Assembly: GCF_038049925.1 (NCBI RefSeq)
Contig: NZ_CP145809.1
Location: 1 to 64,000, forward strand
Reading direction: 5' to 3'
Source: Georgenia sp. M64
GTDB lineage: Bacteria; Actinomycetota; Actinomycetes; Actinomycetales; Actinomycetaceae
DNA: 64,000 bases
Shown here: positions 36,814-45,305 of the stretch, piece after piece
Position numbering within the stretch: the first letter of the stretch is position 1
How the letters are laid out: each line of letters begins with the position of its first letter
Translations under genes and position numbers: made by a program
The notes under the pieces: generated by a model
The model's input: the letters and a program-made list of their open reading frames with translations, nothing else
Databases searched by the model: none
Told to the model about the DNA's origin: nothing

Positions 36814-38480
36814 CCACCGTCGGCCTCTGGACGGTCGGGCTCGCCCTGGCCTACACCGCCTTCCTCGTCCTCGCCGGTCGGGCCGTCCGCGCGCGGGCGG
36901 GCGGCGCGGCCAACTACTTCGTGGGCGGACGGAACTTCCGGCCGATCACCGTGGCGTTCTGCATCACGGGTCTGTTCTCCGGCTCCTCGTTCATCGCCAT
37001 CCTCGAGCTGTCGTACCGCACCGGCGTCTCCGCCGTCTGGTACGGCGTGGCCGAGATCGTCCAGATCACGCTCATCGCCGCCCTGCTCGTGGTGCCGCTG
37101 CGCAAGCGGCTCGTGGTGACCATCACCGGTCTCATCGGCGACCGGTTCGGCCGCGCGGCCCGCGCCGTCGGCGGGGCGATCACCGCCTTCACCTTCCCGA
37201 TGTGGTCGGTTGCGACCGCGATCGCCTTCGCCACCGCTCTGCACGCGGTGACGGGTCTGAGCATCCACGGCTCGGTCATCGCCACCGCCCTGCTGCTGCT
37301 CGCCTTCCTGTGGGGCGGCGGCATGCGATCCGTCGCACTGACCCAGACGGCCAACGTCGCGGTCTTCGTCGCCATGCTCGCCGTCGGTGCGGCCGCCGTC
37401 CTGGCCGGACCCGGTCCGGGCACCCTCGCCGGTCTGCCCACGACCCACCCACAGCTGGTGGATCCCGCGGCGGCGGGCGTCACCCTCATCGTGGCGTGGT
37501 TCGGCACTTTCGTGGTCAACGTGCTGCTCGCGCAGGCCGCCTTCCAGATGGCGCTGTCCTGCCGGACGCCGGAGGAGGGCCGCAAGGGCCTGGGCTGGGC
37601 GGCCGTGATGGCCTTGCCGTTCATCGTCCTGGGCGTCGCGATCGGGGTGGCGGCCGCCGTCGCGGTCCCCGGCGAGAGTCTCGGTCTGCTCGGCGTCACC
37701 CGGTTCGTCACCGAGACCCTGCCTGCGCCGCTCGCGGCCGTGTTCTTCCTCGGCCTCTGGGCCTGCGCCATCGGCTGGGGCGGCCCCTGCCAGTTCTCCG
37801 GGGCGACGTCGCTGGGCCGCGACGTCGGCGCCGCGCTCAACCCGCGGGCGAGCGAGGCCGACCTCGTGCGCTACACGCGCTGGTCCCTCGTCCTGCTCAC
37901 CGCGCTCATGGTGGTCTTCGCACTGCTCCGCACCGAGCAGTCGGCCTGGTGGAACGTGCTGGCCTGGACCCTGCGCAACGGGGCCACCCTCGCGCCGGTC
38001 GCCGCGGTGCTCTTCTGGCCGGTCGCCACCCGCCGGGCGGCGCTGGCGGCGCTGGTTGCCGGGTTCACGGCCGGCCTGACCTGGTACCACCTCGGCGGCT
38101 GGGACCCGGCCGCCTTCCACCTGGGCATCCACCCGGTGTGGGTCGGGATGGGCCTCAACCTCGTCGTGCTCCTCGCCGTGACCCTCGCCCAGGGTGGCTG
38201 GGCGCTCCCGGCCGAGGCCGCGCGCCGACGTCGGGGTGCGGCCACGCTCATTGCCGCAGCCGCCCTCCTCGCGGTCACCACGCTGGCCTGGGTGAGTCTG
38301 CACCCGCTCGGCCTGACGGGTCTGGCACTGTTCACCACCGTGGTGCTCCTCGCGGCCGGCGTCTTCCAGCTCACCGTGCCCTCGGTCACGGCCCCCTCGC
38401 TGCCCGGCACGGCGCGCTCGCTCGACGCCCGGGAGGCCGCCGACGACGCGCTCGACCACGCGGGGCTCGCGCCCCGATGA
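36810..38480 (+). CDS. Sodium:solute symporter (SSS) family transporter
   Basis: This 556-residue protein has about 13 membrane helices and the SSS core, with NYFVGGRNFRPITVAFCITG near the N-terminus and GLFSGSSFIAILELSYRTG in helix 2. The helix-4 region is ITAFTFPMWSVATAIAFATAL. A Cys-containing CAIGWGGPCQFSGATSLGRD lies in the middle. The substrate is unknown; its operon position points to a sulfur-containing or SAM-related solute. It is coupled by ATGA overlaps to both neighbours. A cytosolic C-terminal tail follows the last helix. Confidence 0.9.
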   Translation: MTTVGLWTVGLALAYTAFLVLAGRAVRARAGGAANYFVGGRNFRPITVAFCITGLFSGSSFIAILELSYRTGVSAVWYGVAEIVQITLIAALLVVPLRKRLVVTITGLIGDRFGRAARAVGGAITAFTFPMWSVATAIAFATALHAVTGLSIHGSVIATALLLLAFLWGGGMRSVALTQTANVAVFVAMLAVGAAAVLAGPGPGTLAGLPTTHPQLVDPAAAGVTLIVAWFGTFVVNVLLAQAAFQMALSCRTPEEGRKGLGWAAVMALPFIVLGVAIGVAAAVAVPGESLGLLGVTRFVTETLPAPLAAVFFLGLWACAIGWGGPCQFSGATSLGRDVGAALNPRASEADLVRYTRWSLVLLTALMVVFALLRTEQSAWWNVLAWTLRNGATLAPVAAVLFWPVATRRAALAALVAGFTAGLTWYHLGGWDPAAFHLGIHPVWVGMGLNLVVLLAVTLAQGGWALPAEAARRRRGAATLIAAAALLAVTTLAWVSLHPLGLTGLALFTTVVLLAAGVFQLTVPSVTAPSLPGTARSLDAREAADDALDHAGLAPR

Positions 38481-39499
38481 CCGCACCGGCGGCGGCGCGG
38501 ACGGGGCGGCGCGTGAGCGCAGGCCGGGCGGTGCCCGGCCTGCTCGCCGCCGTCGGGGCGGTGCTCGTGGCGGTGGCGGTCCACCGGGTGGTGCCGCAGC
38601 TCCCGGCGCTGACGGTCGCCGTGGTGCTGGGGATCCTCGCGGCCAACCTCCCGCGGAGCGCCCGTCTCGTGGCCGGTCCGCTCGGCCCCGGCCTGACCTT
38701 CGCCGGCAAGCGCCTCATGCGCCTCGGCATCGTGCTGCTGGGCCTGCGCCTGAGCCTGGGAGAGGTGGCCGACCTGGGTTGGCGCACCCTCGTCGTCGTG
38801 GTCGGCATCGTCCTGATCACCTTCGCCGGAACCCTCCTGGCCGGGCGGTTGCTCGGCCTGCCGAGGCAGGAGAGCCTGCTCGTCGCCACCGGCTTCTCCA
38901 TCTGCGGGGCCTCCGCCATCGCCGCGATGGGCGCCGTCACGGGGGCGACCCGACGCGCGATGGTCGTTCCCACCGCTCTCGTCACGCTGTGCGGCACCCT
39001 GGCCATCGCCGTGCTGCCGCTGCTCCAGGGTCCGCTCGGCCTCGGCCCGGAGGCGTTCGGCCGGTGGGTGGGCGCCAGCGTCCACGACGTCGGTCAGGTC
39101 GTGGCCACCGCGGGGACGGCAGGAACGACGGCGCTCGCGGCGGCGGTGGTCGTCAAGCTCACACGCGTGCTCATGCTCGCGCCCATGGTGGCCGGGGTCG
39201 CCCTGACGATCCGGGCGCGCCGCGGCCGCGGCGACCGGTCAGGGCCGCCGGTGGTCCCGCTCTTCGTCGCAGGGTTCCTGGGCATGATCGCCCTGCGCAG
39301 CACCGGCGCCGTGCCCACGGGCGTGCTCGAGGCCGCCGGGGTCGCGCAGGACCTGCTGCTCACCGCGGCGCTGTTCGGTCTGGGCTGCGCGGTCCGCCTC
39401 GGGGAGCTGCGTCGCACCGGTGGGCGCCCGCTGGTCCTCGCGCTGGTGTCGTGGGCGCTGGTGGCGACCGTGTCGCTGGTCGCGCTCGGCCTCAGCTGA
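38477..39499 (+). CDS. YeiH/UPF0324 family putative sulfate exporter
   Basis: This 340-residue protein has about ten helices and the YeiH motifs NLPRSARLVAGPLGPGLTFAGKRLMRLGIVLLGLRLSL-like (residues 54-92) and SICGASAIAAMGAVT with HDVGQVVATA. YeiH relatives were proposed to export sulfate or sulfite; this is uncertain. It ends the SAM-riboswitch operon, reached through an ATGA overlap with the SSS gene. It overlaps the convergent minus-strand gene by eight bases. Confidence 0.9.
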   Translation: MTAPAAARTGRRVSAGRAVPGLLAAVGAVLVAVAVHRVVPQLPALTVAVVLGILAANLPRSARLVAGPLGPGLTFAGKRLMRLGIVLLGLRLSLGEVADLGWRTLVVVVGIVLITFAGTLLAGRLLGLPRQESLLVATGFSICGASAIAAMGAVTGATRRAMVVPTALVTLCGTLAIAVLPLLQGPLGLGPEAFGRWVGASVHDVGQVVATAGTAGTTALAAAVVVKLTRVLMLAPMVAGVALTIRARRGRGDRSGPPVVPLFVAGFLGMIALRSTGAVPTGVLEAAGVAQDLLLTAALFGLGCAVRLGELRRTGGRPLVLALVSWALVATVSLVALGLS

Positions 39500-39794
39500 G
39501 GGCGCGGACCCCGCCGGTGGTGAGGAGCTCGCCGCGGGCGACCGCGAGCTCCAGGGCCGCCGGCGGCAGGCTCGTGCTGGCCTGGAGCAGTGCCGCCGGA
39601 ACCCCCGCCTCGCGGGCGTACGTCACGGCGAGGTTGCGCCGGACCATCGCCTCCTCGGCCGCCTGCTGGGCGACGTCGAGCTCGCGCTGCGCCTCACGGA
39701 CCCGCTCGAGCGCCCGGACGGCGCCGGGGTCGTCCGCGGAGCGGCGGTGTCGGAGGTCCTTGGGGCGGGGAGCTGACGGGGTGGGCAGGCTCAA
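39492..39794 (-). CDS. Small hypothetical protein
   Basis: This 100-residue ORF has a helical middle (ALERVREAQRELDVAQQAAEEAMVRRNLAVTYAREAGVPAALLQAS) with normal coding character. I do not recognise it. The start is uncertain; TTG 39794 has no clear Shine-Dalgarno, and there is no closer ATG or GTG before the conserved-looking helix. It lies alone between the transporter operon and a TetR gene. Confidence 0.45.
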   Translation of the reverse strand: MSLPTPSAPRPKDLRHRRSADDPGAVRALERVREAQRELDVAQQAAEEAMVRRNLAVTYAREAGVPAALLQASTSLPPAALELAVARGELLTTGGVRALS

Positions 39795-39973
39795 GCGGCA
39801 CGTCGATTCGTTCGGGGGGTGCGGACGAGAGCCCGCACCACGACGGTAGCCGTGGGTGTCCTGTCGTGGCGAGCTACGCTTCACCGCCGCCGCACGGGTT
39901 GTGCACAGCCGTCGTCTGAAACGAATGGGTTGCCGTCTGGGCCCGCCGCGCCCGACAGGTCCCGGCCGGTGCC

Positions 39974-40684
39974 CTACTGCGAGACGAGCGTCTCGATCCG
40001 GTCGAGCACCGCCTCCAGGGCGGCCTCGAACTCCTCCTCGCCCCGGTCCTCGGAGAGCTTGGACTTGAGTCGGAGGATGTGGGGGTAGCCCGCCAGGGAG
40101 GCGTCGCTCGAGCCGACCTCCGTGCCGAGCTCCGCGCCGACGACGGCGAGGGTCTCCTCGGGCACCGTCTCGCCGCCCCGCTGGGAGACGTCGAGGAGGA
40201 GCTGGCCGATGAGGAAGCTCGTGAACGTCCGGTACGCCGTGACGGCTCGGTCGTCGCTGAAGCCGTTCCGCTGGAGCACGGCGAGGAAGTCCTCCACCAC
40301 CTCCAGGCTGCGCAGGGGCGGGCGGAGCCAGGCGGCGGCGGGGTGGCGCGTCGCGATGAGCGGGAAGACGTGGGGGTGCTCCATGGCGATCTCCCGCACC
40401 GTGTGGGCGAGCCACTGCAGGTAGGTCTGCCAGCCGCCGTGCGGACCCAGGTCCATGTCCTCGGAGAGCTCCAGCCGAGCAGTGACGTCCTCGATCATCG
40501 CCTCGAGAAGGTCCTCACGGCCGTTGACGTGGCGGTACAGCGCCATCGCCTCAACCCCGAGGTCGGCGCCCAGACGGCGCATGCTCAGGGCGGAGAGGCC
40601 GTCGGCGTCGACCAGGCGCAGCGCCGCGTCCACGATCTGGTCGCGCGTCAACGGGGTTCGTACGGACTGCTCGGTCGAGTCCAC
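39974..40684 (-). CDS. TetR/AcrR family transcriptional regulator
   Basis: This 236-residue regulator has an N-terminal TetR HTH (PLTRDQIVDAALRLVDADGLSALSMRRLGADLGVEAMALYRHVNGRE-type, residues 11-57) and a C-terminal tetracyclin-repressor-like domain with DLLEAMIEDV and AYRTFTSFLIGQLLLDV. Such proteins respond to hydrophobic ligands. GTG 40684 follows GGGAGGAG. Its likely sites, two TTACGnCGTA palindromes, lie 120 bases upstream, next to the STAS gene. Confidence 0.9.
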   Translation of the reverse strand: MDSTEQSVRTPLTRDQIVDAALRLVDADGLSALSMRRLGADLGVEAMALYRHVNGREDLLEAMIEDVTARLELSEDMDLGPHGGWQTYLQWLAHTVREIAMEHPHVFPLIATRHPAAAWLRPPLRSLEVVEDFLAVLQRNGFSDDRAVTAYRTFTSFLIGQLLLDVSQRGGETVPEETLAVVGAELGTEVGSSDASLAGYPHILRLKSKLSEDRGEEEFEAALEAVLDRIETLVSQ

Positions 40685-40804
40685 GGCGGCGCTCCTCCCG
40701 GTCGGGGTGATGAGCTGCGCCTCCCAGGGTAGTCCCCGGTCCGGGGGAGCACCGCCACGGGACGTGGCGACCGGACCGGTCGCGTGTCAGGATCACCGGC
40801 GCGG

Positions 40805-40830
40805 TTTACGACGTACACTTACGGCGTAAA
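40805..40830. promoter_or_regulatory. Two tandem 13-bp TetR-type operators
   Basis: TTTACGACGTACA (40805-40817) and CTTACGGCGTAAA (40818-40830) are adjacent imperfect copies of the palindrome TTTACGnCGTAAA with centres 13 bp apart. Both match the operators of TetR_C_1-type regulators. They lie between the divergent tetR and STAS genes and so could control both. Confidence 0.7.
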
Positions 40831-40892
40831 CCGTGCCGGCACGACCTGGCGCGGTCTGCACCGCCGGCCCGGCGGGACGAGAGGGGAACCCC

Positions 40893-41264
40893 ATGGCGAG
40901 CACCGCACCGCGCATGTCACCCGAGGGTGAGGGCAGCGCCTCCGTGCTGCTCCTGCCCGGACGCACCCGGCTGGTCCTCGCCGGCGAGGTCGACACCAGT
41001 CTCGGCGAGGAGCTCACGCGCGCCGTCGCCGAGGTGGAGGACGCCGGCCTCCCCGTCGAGGTGGACGTGCGGAACGTGACCTTCATGGACTCGTCGGTGG
41101 TCTCCGCGCTCGCGAGCCTGGCGTTCCGCTACCGGCACCGGCTGGTGTTCATCAAGCCGCCCGACGTCGTGCGCTTCCTCCTCGAGGTGACCAACCTCGG
41201 CGAGATGGTCGACATCGTCGACGACGTCCCGGTGGACGCGGAGCGGGAGACCCTCAGCCCCTGA
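40893..41264 (+). CDS. STAS-domain anti-sigma factor antagonist
   Basis: This 123-residue protein is a single STAS domain: VLLLPGRTRLVLAGEVDTSLG, then the phosphorylatable-Ser loop VTFMDSSVVSALASLAF and the VRFLLEVTNLGEMVDIVDD helix. STAS proteins release sigma factors from anti-sigma kinases such as RsbW. No such partner is adjacent. ATG 40893 follows GAGAGGGGAA. It may be controlled by the tandem operators upstream. Confidence 0.88.
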   Translation: MASTAPRMSPEGEGSASVLLLPGRTRLVLAGEVDTSLGEELTRAVAEVEDAGLPVEVDVRNVTFMDSSVVSALASLAFRYRHRLVFIKPPDVVRFLLEVTNLGEMVDIVDDVPVDAERETLSP

Positions 41265-41424
41265 GTCCTGGCGCGCCGAGCCGCAGGACGGCACCCGACC
41301 GGGCGACCGGCAGCGGGTCGCTGACGGCGCCGACGAAGGCGCTGTCCTGGGTCTCCAGGAACCCCAGGAGCGACCAACCGGCCCCGTCGTCACCGACGAG
41401 CCCGGTCGTGGCCGGGTGGCTCAC
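41254..41424 (-). CDS. Small hypothetical protein, coupled to the phosphodiesterase gene
   Basis: A 56-residue ORF whose GTG start overlaps the phosphoesterase stop by four bases (GTGA), a coupling pattern used by many real genes here. It reads VSHPATTGLVGDDGAGWSLL and includes ETQDSAFVGAVSDP. It overlaps the STAS gene end by 11 bases. I do not recognise it, and it may be a chance ORF. Confidence 0.3.
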   Translation of the reverse strand: MSHPATTGLVGDDGAGWSLLGFLETQDSAFVGAVSDPLPVARSGAVLRLGAPGLRG

Positions 41425-41915
41425 AGTCGGTGGAGGGTCACCTCGACGCCACCCGGCTCGACCACCGCGGTCATGTAGGTGCAGGTGGGCTCGCGCCGCC
41501 GGTCGGTGGGGGAGCCCGGGTTGAGCAGACGCATGCCGCTCGGGCTGCGGCTGTCCCATGGGATGTGGCTGTGGCCGAACACGAGGACGTCGGTGCCGGG
41601 GAAGGTCGCGTCCGCCCGGGTCTCGCGCCCGGTGCGCGGGCCGGTCTCGTGGACGACGGCGAACCGGTGACCCTCGACGGTGGCGCGGGCGACCTCGGGC
41701 AGGCGGGCCCGCAGGGTCGGACCGTCGTTGTTCCCCCAGCAGCCCAGCAGCCGGCGGGACCGGGCGAGGAGGTCGTCGAGGAGATCCTCGCCGACCCAGT
41801 CGCCGGCGTGGACGACGAGGTCGGCCGCCGCCACGGCGTCCCACACGGGGCCGGGCAGGTCCTTCGCGCGCCGCGGCAGGTGCGTGTCGGCCAGGAGCAG
41901 CAGCCGGGTTGTCAT
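41421..41915 (-). CDS. YfcE-type metallophosphoesterase
   Basis: This 164-residue calcineurin-like phosphodiesterase has the metal-binding motifs LLLADTHL, VVHAGDW, GNND, VVHE and FGHSHIP. YfcE-family enzymes hydrolyse phosphodiester bonds, often of unknown natural substrate. The start ATG 41915 begins MTTRLLLLADTHL. It lies convergent to the STAS gene. Confidence 0.88.
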   Translation of the reverse strand: MTTRLLLLADTHLPRRAKDLPGPVWDAVAAADLVVHAGDWVGEDLLDDLLARSRRLLGCWGNNDGPTLRARLPEVARATVEGHRFAVVHETGPRTGRETRADATFPGTDVLVFGHSHIPWDSRSPSGMRLLNPGSPTDRRREPTCTYMTAVVEPGGVEVTLHRL

Positions 41916-41974
41916 CGACCCAGGGTGGCACGGTGCGGCGACCCCGTGTGGGCGCCGGCTCCTAGCGTGCGGGC

Positions 41975-42223
41975 GTGGCCATCGACCAGATCCCCCTGCG
42001 TGACGCTGCCGTCTCGCTCGGCCCCGAGCAGCACGGGTACCCCGTGACGACCCCGGACCGTCCCATCGAGGTCGCCGCCTGGGTGCACACCCGCCTCGGG
42101 CACCGGCAGGTCACCGCCGAGGCGGTCGCGTGGACGCCACGGGCCGCACGCATCCGCTACCTCGACGAGCACGGCCGCCAGGGCTTCGCATGGGTGTGGG
42201 CGAGCGCGGTGCAACGACGCTGA
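41975..42223 (+). CDS. Small hypothetical protein
   Basis: I do not recognise this 82-residue ORF. It reads MAIDQIPLRDAAVSLGPEQHG near the start and IRYLDEHGRQGFAWVWASAV near the end, with balanced charged residues and no membrane segment. GTG 41975 lies 59 bases from the divergent phosphoesterase start. It is probably a real soluble protein. Confidence 0.55.
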   Translation: MAIDQIPLRDAAVSLGPEQHGYPVTTPDRPIEVAAWVHTRLGHRQVTAEAVAWTPRAARIRYLDEHGRQGFAWVWASAVQRR

Positions 42224-42280
42224 GACGACCGGCGGCGCCGAACCACCAGGTCCGGCGCCGCCCGTGGTGCTCCCGTGCCC

Positions 42281-42907
42281 CTACCGGGTCGGGTGGTCGT
42301 GCGGGTGGTCCACCGGGCGCCCGTCCGCCCGGTGCTCGCCGTCGGTGCGCTCGTCCGGGGTGCGCGGGTCGCCGTCGGTCCGGTCGTCGAGGCGACGGGT
42401 CTCGTCGGTGCCGCCGTCGTCCACGCGCCGGTCGTGGTCCACGTGACGGGCGTCGTCGACGCGGTGGCCCTCGTCGGCCGGGCGGCCGTCGTCCGCGTGC
42501 CTCACGTCGCCCTCCCGGCGACGCTCGTCGGCGTGCCGGGCGTCGCGCGCCTCGTCCGCCACCCGGGCGCGGTGGCCGGGATCGAGCTTGTCGGCGCCCT
42601 GGAGGTGCTCGTCGGCGCGGTTGCGGACCTCCTGGGCGGCCTCGGCCCGCAGGCGGGCCTCGTGCTCGAGCCGGTCCGCCTCGATGCGGGCCCGCTCGGC
42701 CTCCACCTCGGCGGCCTTGGCCTCGGTCGCACGTCGACGCGCCTCGATGTCCTCGGCCTCACCCCTGCGGCGCAGCTCGGCGGCCTCGCGGCGGTGCTCC
42801 TCGTCCCGCTGCGCGCGCCGCTTGCGGCCCGCCACGACCGCGATGGCGATGATGATCGCCAGGGCGATGACGCCCAGCGCGATCCAGATCCAGACGTTGT
42901 CGTTCAT
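42281..42907 (-). CDS. Membrane-anchored coiled-coil hypothetical protein
   Basis: This 208-residue protein starts MNDNVWIWIALGVIALAIIIAIAVVAG, one N-terminal membrane helix, then a long charged helix rich in RRRGEAEDIEARRRATEAKAAE and an Asp/Arg/His-rich low-complexity C-terminus (HVDHDRRVDDGGTDE, HPHDHPTR). No domain is visible. ATG 42907 follows GGAGGGAAC. It stands alone between two other genes. Confidence 0.7.
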   Translation of the reverse strand: MNDNVWIWIALGVIALAIIIAIAVVAGRKRRAQRDEEHRREAAELRRRGEAEDIEARRRATEAKAAEVEAERARIEADRLEHEARLRAEAAQEVRNRADEHLQGADKLDPGHRARVADEARDARHADERRREGDVRHADDGRPADEGHRVDDARHVDHDRRVDDGGTDETRRLDDRTDGDPRTPDERTDGEHRADGRPVDHPHDHPTR

Positions 42908-43042
42908 GGGGTTCCCTCCGTAACGGGCAATGGCCCCATGGAACCGCGACCTGGGGGTCTCGGCCACCGGAGAGCCCCGTCACGGCACCGCGGCGCCCGC
43001 TCCTCGACGCGCCGATCGTCCTCTTGCCGCGGTTCCGGGGGG

Positions 43043-43771
43043 TCAGGCCGGTCGGCGGGCCGCGCCGAGGATCGCCGTCACGGTGCGGGCCGAGCGCGCG
43101 GCGGCCTCGTCCACCGCCAGGTGGAAGTCCTGGTCGGCGGCCGGTCCGCACAGGTCCGAGATGCCCCGGACCGAGAGGAAGGGGACGGCGTAGGAGTGGG
43201 CCACCTGGGCCAGCGCCGTCGTCTCCATGTCGGTGCTCAGGGCACGTGGGAAGTCCGCCCGGACGCTGCCGACGTTGGCGGCGGTGACGAAGGAGTCCCC
43301 GGCCACCATCTCGCCCAGCCGCAGCCGGCCCGGTCGTCCCTGGGCGACGGGGGCGACGACGGGCTCGAGCGTGCGTGCCGCGTCGAGCAGGACCGGGTCG
43401 GCCGCGTAGTCGACCGGCATGCCCGGCACCTGCCCGCGGTCGTAGCCGAACGCGGTGGCATCCGCCCCGGCGTAGGTGACGCGCTCGCCGACGACGACGT
43501 CCCCCACCTCGACGTCGGCGGCCAGGCCGCCCGCGGAGCCGCCCGAGACGAGTGCTGAGGGTGCGACCCGGCCGAGGGCGTCGACGGCGGCGGAGGCCGC
43601 GTTGACCAGGCCGATGCCGCTGCGCACGACGAGCACCCGGAGGTCCCCGACGGTGAGGACCCGGCCGGCTGCGCGGCCGGCCTCGTACTCCGGGCCGCTC
43701 TCGGTGGCCGCCTCGAGGAAGGGACGCGCCTCCTCCTCCATCGCCACGACGACGACGGCGTCGACCCTCAC
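43043..43771 (-). CDS. mtnN: 5'-methylthioadenosine/S-adenosylhomocysteine nucleosidase
   Basis: MtnN (Pfs) cleaves MTA and SAH, generating the S-ribosylhomocysteine that LuxS consumes. The 242-residue protein has the family pattern [42 protein letters not shown] and the [14 protein letters not shown] nucleosidase motif. GTG 43771 overlaps the luxS stop (GTGA), so the pair is coupled. Loss of adenine from SAH and recycling of the thioether part by LuxS complete the activated methyl cycle. Confidence 0.93.
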   Translation of the reverse strand: MRVDAVVVVAMEEEARPFLEAATESGPEYEAGRAAGRVLTVGDLRVLVVRSGIGLVNAASAAVDALGRVAPSALVSGGSAGGLAADVEVGDVVVGERVTYAGADATAFGYDRGQVPGMPVDYAADPVLLDAARTLEPVVAPVAQGRPGRLRLGEMVAGDSFVTAANVGSVRADFPRALSTDMETTALAQVAHSYAVPFLSVRGISDLCGPAADQDFHLAVDEAAARSARTVTAILGAARRPA

Positions 43772-44226
43772 GCCTCGACCTGGGCCCACTCGTCCCGACG
43801 CGCCAGCATCCGGCGGGCCGCCTCCTGCGCCCCCGTGAGGGTGTGGCTGGCGGCCCAGCCGCACTGCGTCTCGTTGGCGGCGGGCACCTCGGTCGCGGCG
43901 ACGACGTCGCGCAGGGTGGTCTCGACGAGGTCGAGGACCTCCTCGTAGGGGTGGTCGCCGACGAGCAGGAGGTAGAAGCCGGTCTGGCAGCCCATGGGGG
44001 AGAAGTCGACGACGTCGCCGGAGTGGTTGCGCACGTGCTCGGCGAAGGTGTGCTCGAGGGAGTGGACGACCGGCATCTCGAGGTGATCGGCGTTCGGCTG
44101 GCAGAACCGCACGTCGTACTTGGTCAGGACGTCACCGCCGGGAAGGTGCTTGGTGTCGGCCACCCGGACGTAGGGCGCGGCGACCGTGCGGTGGTCGAGG
44201 TTGAAGCTCTCGACGTTCATCGGCAT
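43768..44226 (-). CDS. luxS: S-ribosylhomocysteine lyase LuxS
   Basis: LuxS converts S-ribosylhomocysteine to homocysteine and the AI-2 precursor DPD. The 152-residue enzyme has the zinc motif HSLEH (His55, Glu58, His59), the catalytic Cys80 in MGCQTGFYL and the third metal ligand Cys122 in ETQCGW. ATG 44226 follows GAGGAG; an internal Met (44220) lies two codons in. It is co-transcribed with mtnN. Confidence 0.95.
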   Translation of the reverse strand: MPMNVESFNLDHRTVAAPYVRVADTKHLPGGDVLTKYDVRFCQPNADHLEMPVVHSLEHTFAEHVRNHSGDVVDFSPMGCQTGFYLLLVGDHPYEEVLDLVETTLRDVVAATEVPAANETQCGWAASHTLTGAQEAARRMLARRDEWAQVEA

Positions 44227-44303
44227 GACAGACTCCTCGGGCTTGCGGCGGCGGTGGACCCCATCATGATCGCGCAGAACGGCCGGTGCGGCGGGCGGCA
44301 GAG

Positions 44304-44522
44304 TCAGGGCATCGGTGCGCCGGGCCCGGTGAGACCACTGCCGCGGGCGTCGTCCCCGCCGGGGTGCGGGTCGACGTCGTGGCCGATCTCGCGCTCGACG
44401 TCCTGGTCGACGGCGGCGTCGTCGTCCGCGCGCGTCGCACCGATCTCGTCGGCCGCCTGCTCGGCCAGCTCGCGGGCCTCCTTGGCCAGCCGGCCTGCCT
44501 CGGTCGTCGGCTCCTCGTTCAC
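44304..44522 (-). CDS. Small acidic hypothetical protein
   Basis: This 72-residue ORF starts [22 protein letters not shown] and reads [22 protein letters not shown], then a Gly/Pro-rich tail. It is acidic and helical in its first half. GTG 44522 has GAGGAGAA upstream, giving it a better start than most small ORFs here. Function is unknown. Confidence 0.55.
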   Translation of the reverse strand: MNEEPTTEAGRLAKEARELAEQAADEIGATRADDDAAVDQDVEREIGHDVDPHPGGDDARGSGLTGPGAPMP

Positions 44523-44886
44523 GGGTTCTCCTCTCGACGGCGGCGCCGGGGCGCCGGCACGGCCACGACCGGCAGGTCGGGCCCTCCACGCCACCTTCGC
44601 GCCCCCGCCAGGGAGCCGCAACCGGCACCGGCGAGAGCGAGTTTCGTCGTGCGGGGCCCCTGGACCCACACCCTGTGGACGCCGGGGCCGCCTTCTCGTC
44701 CACAGGCCTGGCTCGCCGGAGGTCGACGACTCGGATGTCAGTGGTCGGTGGCAGCGTCGGACCTGAGTCGCCACCAGGCGCGACGGGACGAGGACGGGCT
44801 GTCCACAGGCCGTCCCCACACCCGTTACCGGAGTCCACAAGAAGGGGGTCAGGCTGTGGAGGACACGCCCACCGCACGACACGCCA
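44523..44886. other. Intergenic region before the nrdHIEF promoter region
   Basis: I see no gene in these 364 bases, which lie between a divergent small gene and nrdH. CCTGTGGAC and TGTCCACAG motifs recur at about 44670, 44698 and 44801. They resemble DnaA-box fragments, but no exact box is present. Confidence 0.4.
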
Positions 44887-44934
44887 ACACTGCATCTTGG
44901 GGTACTGCCCACGCCCCACCCCTAGGTGTAGTGT
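44887..44934. promoter_or_regulatory. Two NrdR boxes upstream of nrdHIEF
   Basis: ACACTGCATCTTGGGGT (44887-44903) and the inverse of ACACTACACCTAGGGGT (44918-44934) are matching 17-bp copies in opposite orientation, centre to centre 31 bp. NrdR boxes typically occur in pairs about three helical turns apart, and the sequences fit the actinobacterial form. They lie about 110-157 bases before nrdH, so the promoter probably overlaps them. Confidence 0.75.
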
Positions 44935-45043
44935 CGAGGAACCACGCAGAACCCGGCGCCGTCCCGAAGCACATGATTGTGATTACGGGCCTGTCATCCG
45001 GTGCGTGGCCGTGACGATGCACCAGGAGAAGGAGAACGGCTCG

Positions 45044-45292
45044 ATGAGCATCACCGTCTACAGCAAGCCGGCCTGTGTCCAGTGCGACGCCACGTACCGT
45101 GCGCTGGACAAGCAGGGTCTGCCGTACGAGGTCGTCGACATCATGACCGACGCCGAGGCGCTGGAGAGCATCAAGGCGCTCGGGTACCAGCAGGCCCCGG
45201 TCGTCTTCGCCGGCGGTGACCACTGGTCCGGCTTCCGGCCCGACAAGATCAAGGCGCTCGCGGCCCAGATGGCCGACGCCGTCGTGGCCTGA
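45044..45292 (+). CDS. nrdH: Glutaredoxin-like protein NrdH
   Basis: NrdH reduces class Ib ribonucleotide reductase. The 82-residue protein has the active-site motif CVQC at residues 11-14 and the WSGFRPDKI motif characteristic of NrdH. Together with YSKPACVQC and the N-terminal MSITVY it is a full-length family member. ATG 45044 follows the GGAGAA site. It heads the nrdHIEF cluster behind NrdR boxes. Confidence 0.95.
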   Translation: MSITVYSKPACVQCDATYRALDKQGLPYEVVDIMTDAEALESIKALGYQQAPVVFAGGDHWSGFRPDKIKALAAQMADAVVA

Positions 45293-45305
45293 GCCATCCA
45301 CGAGC

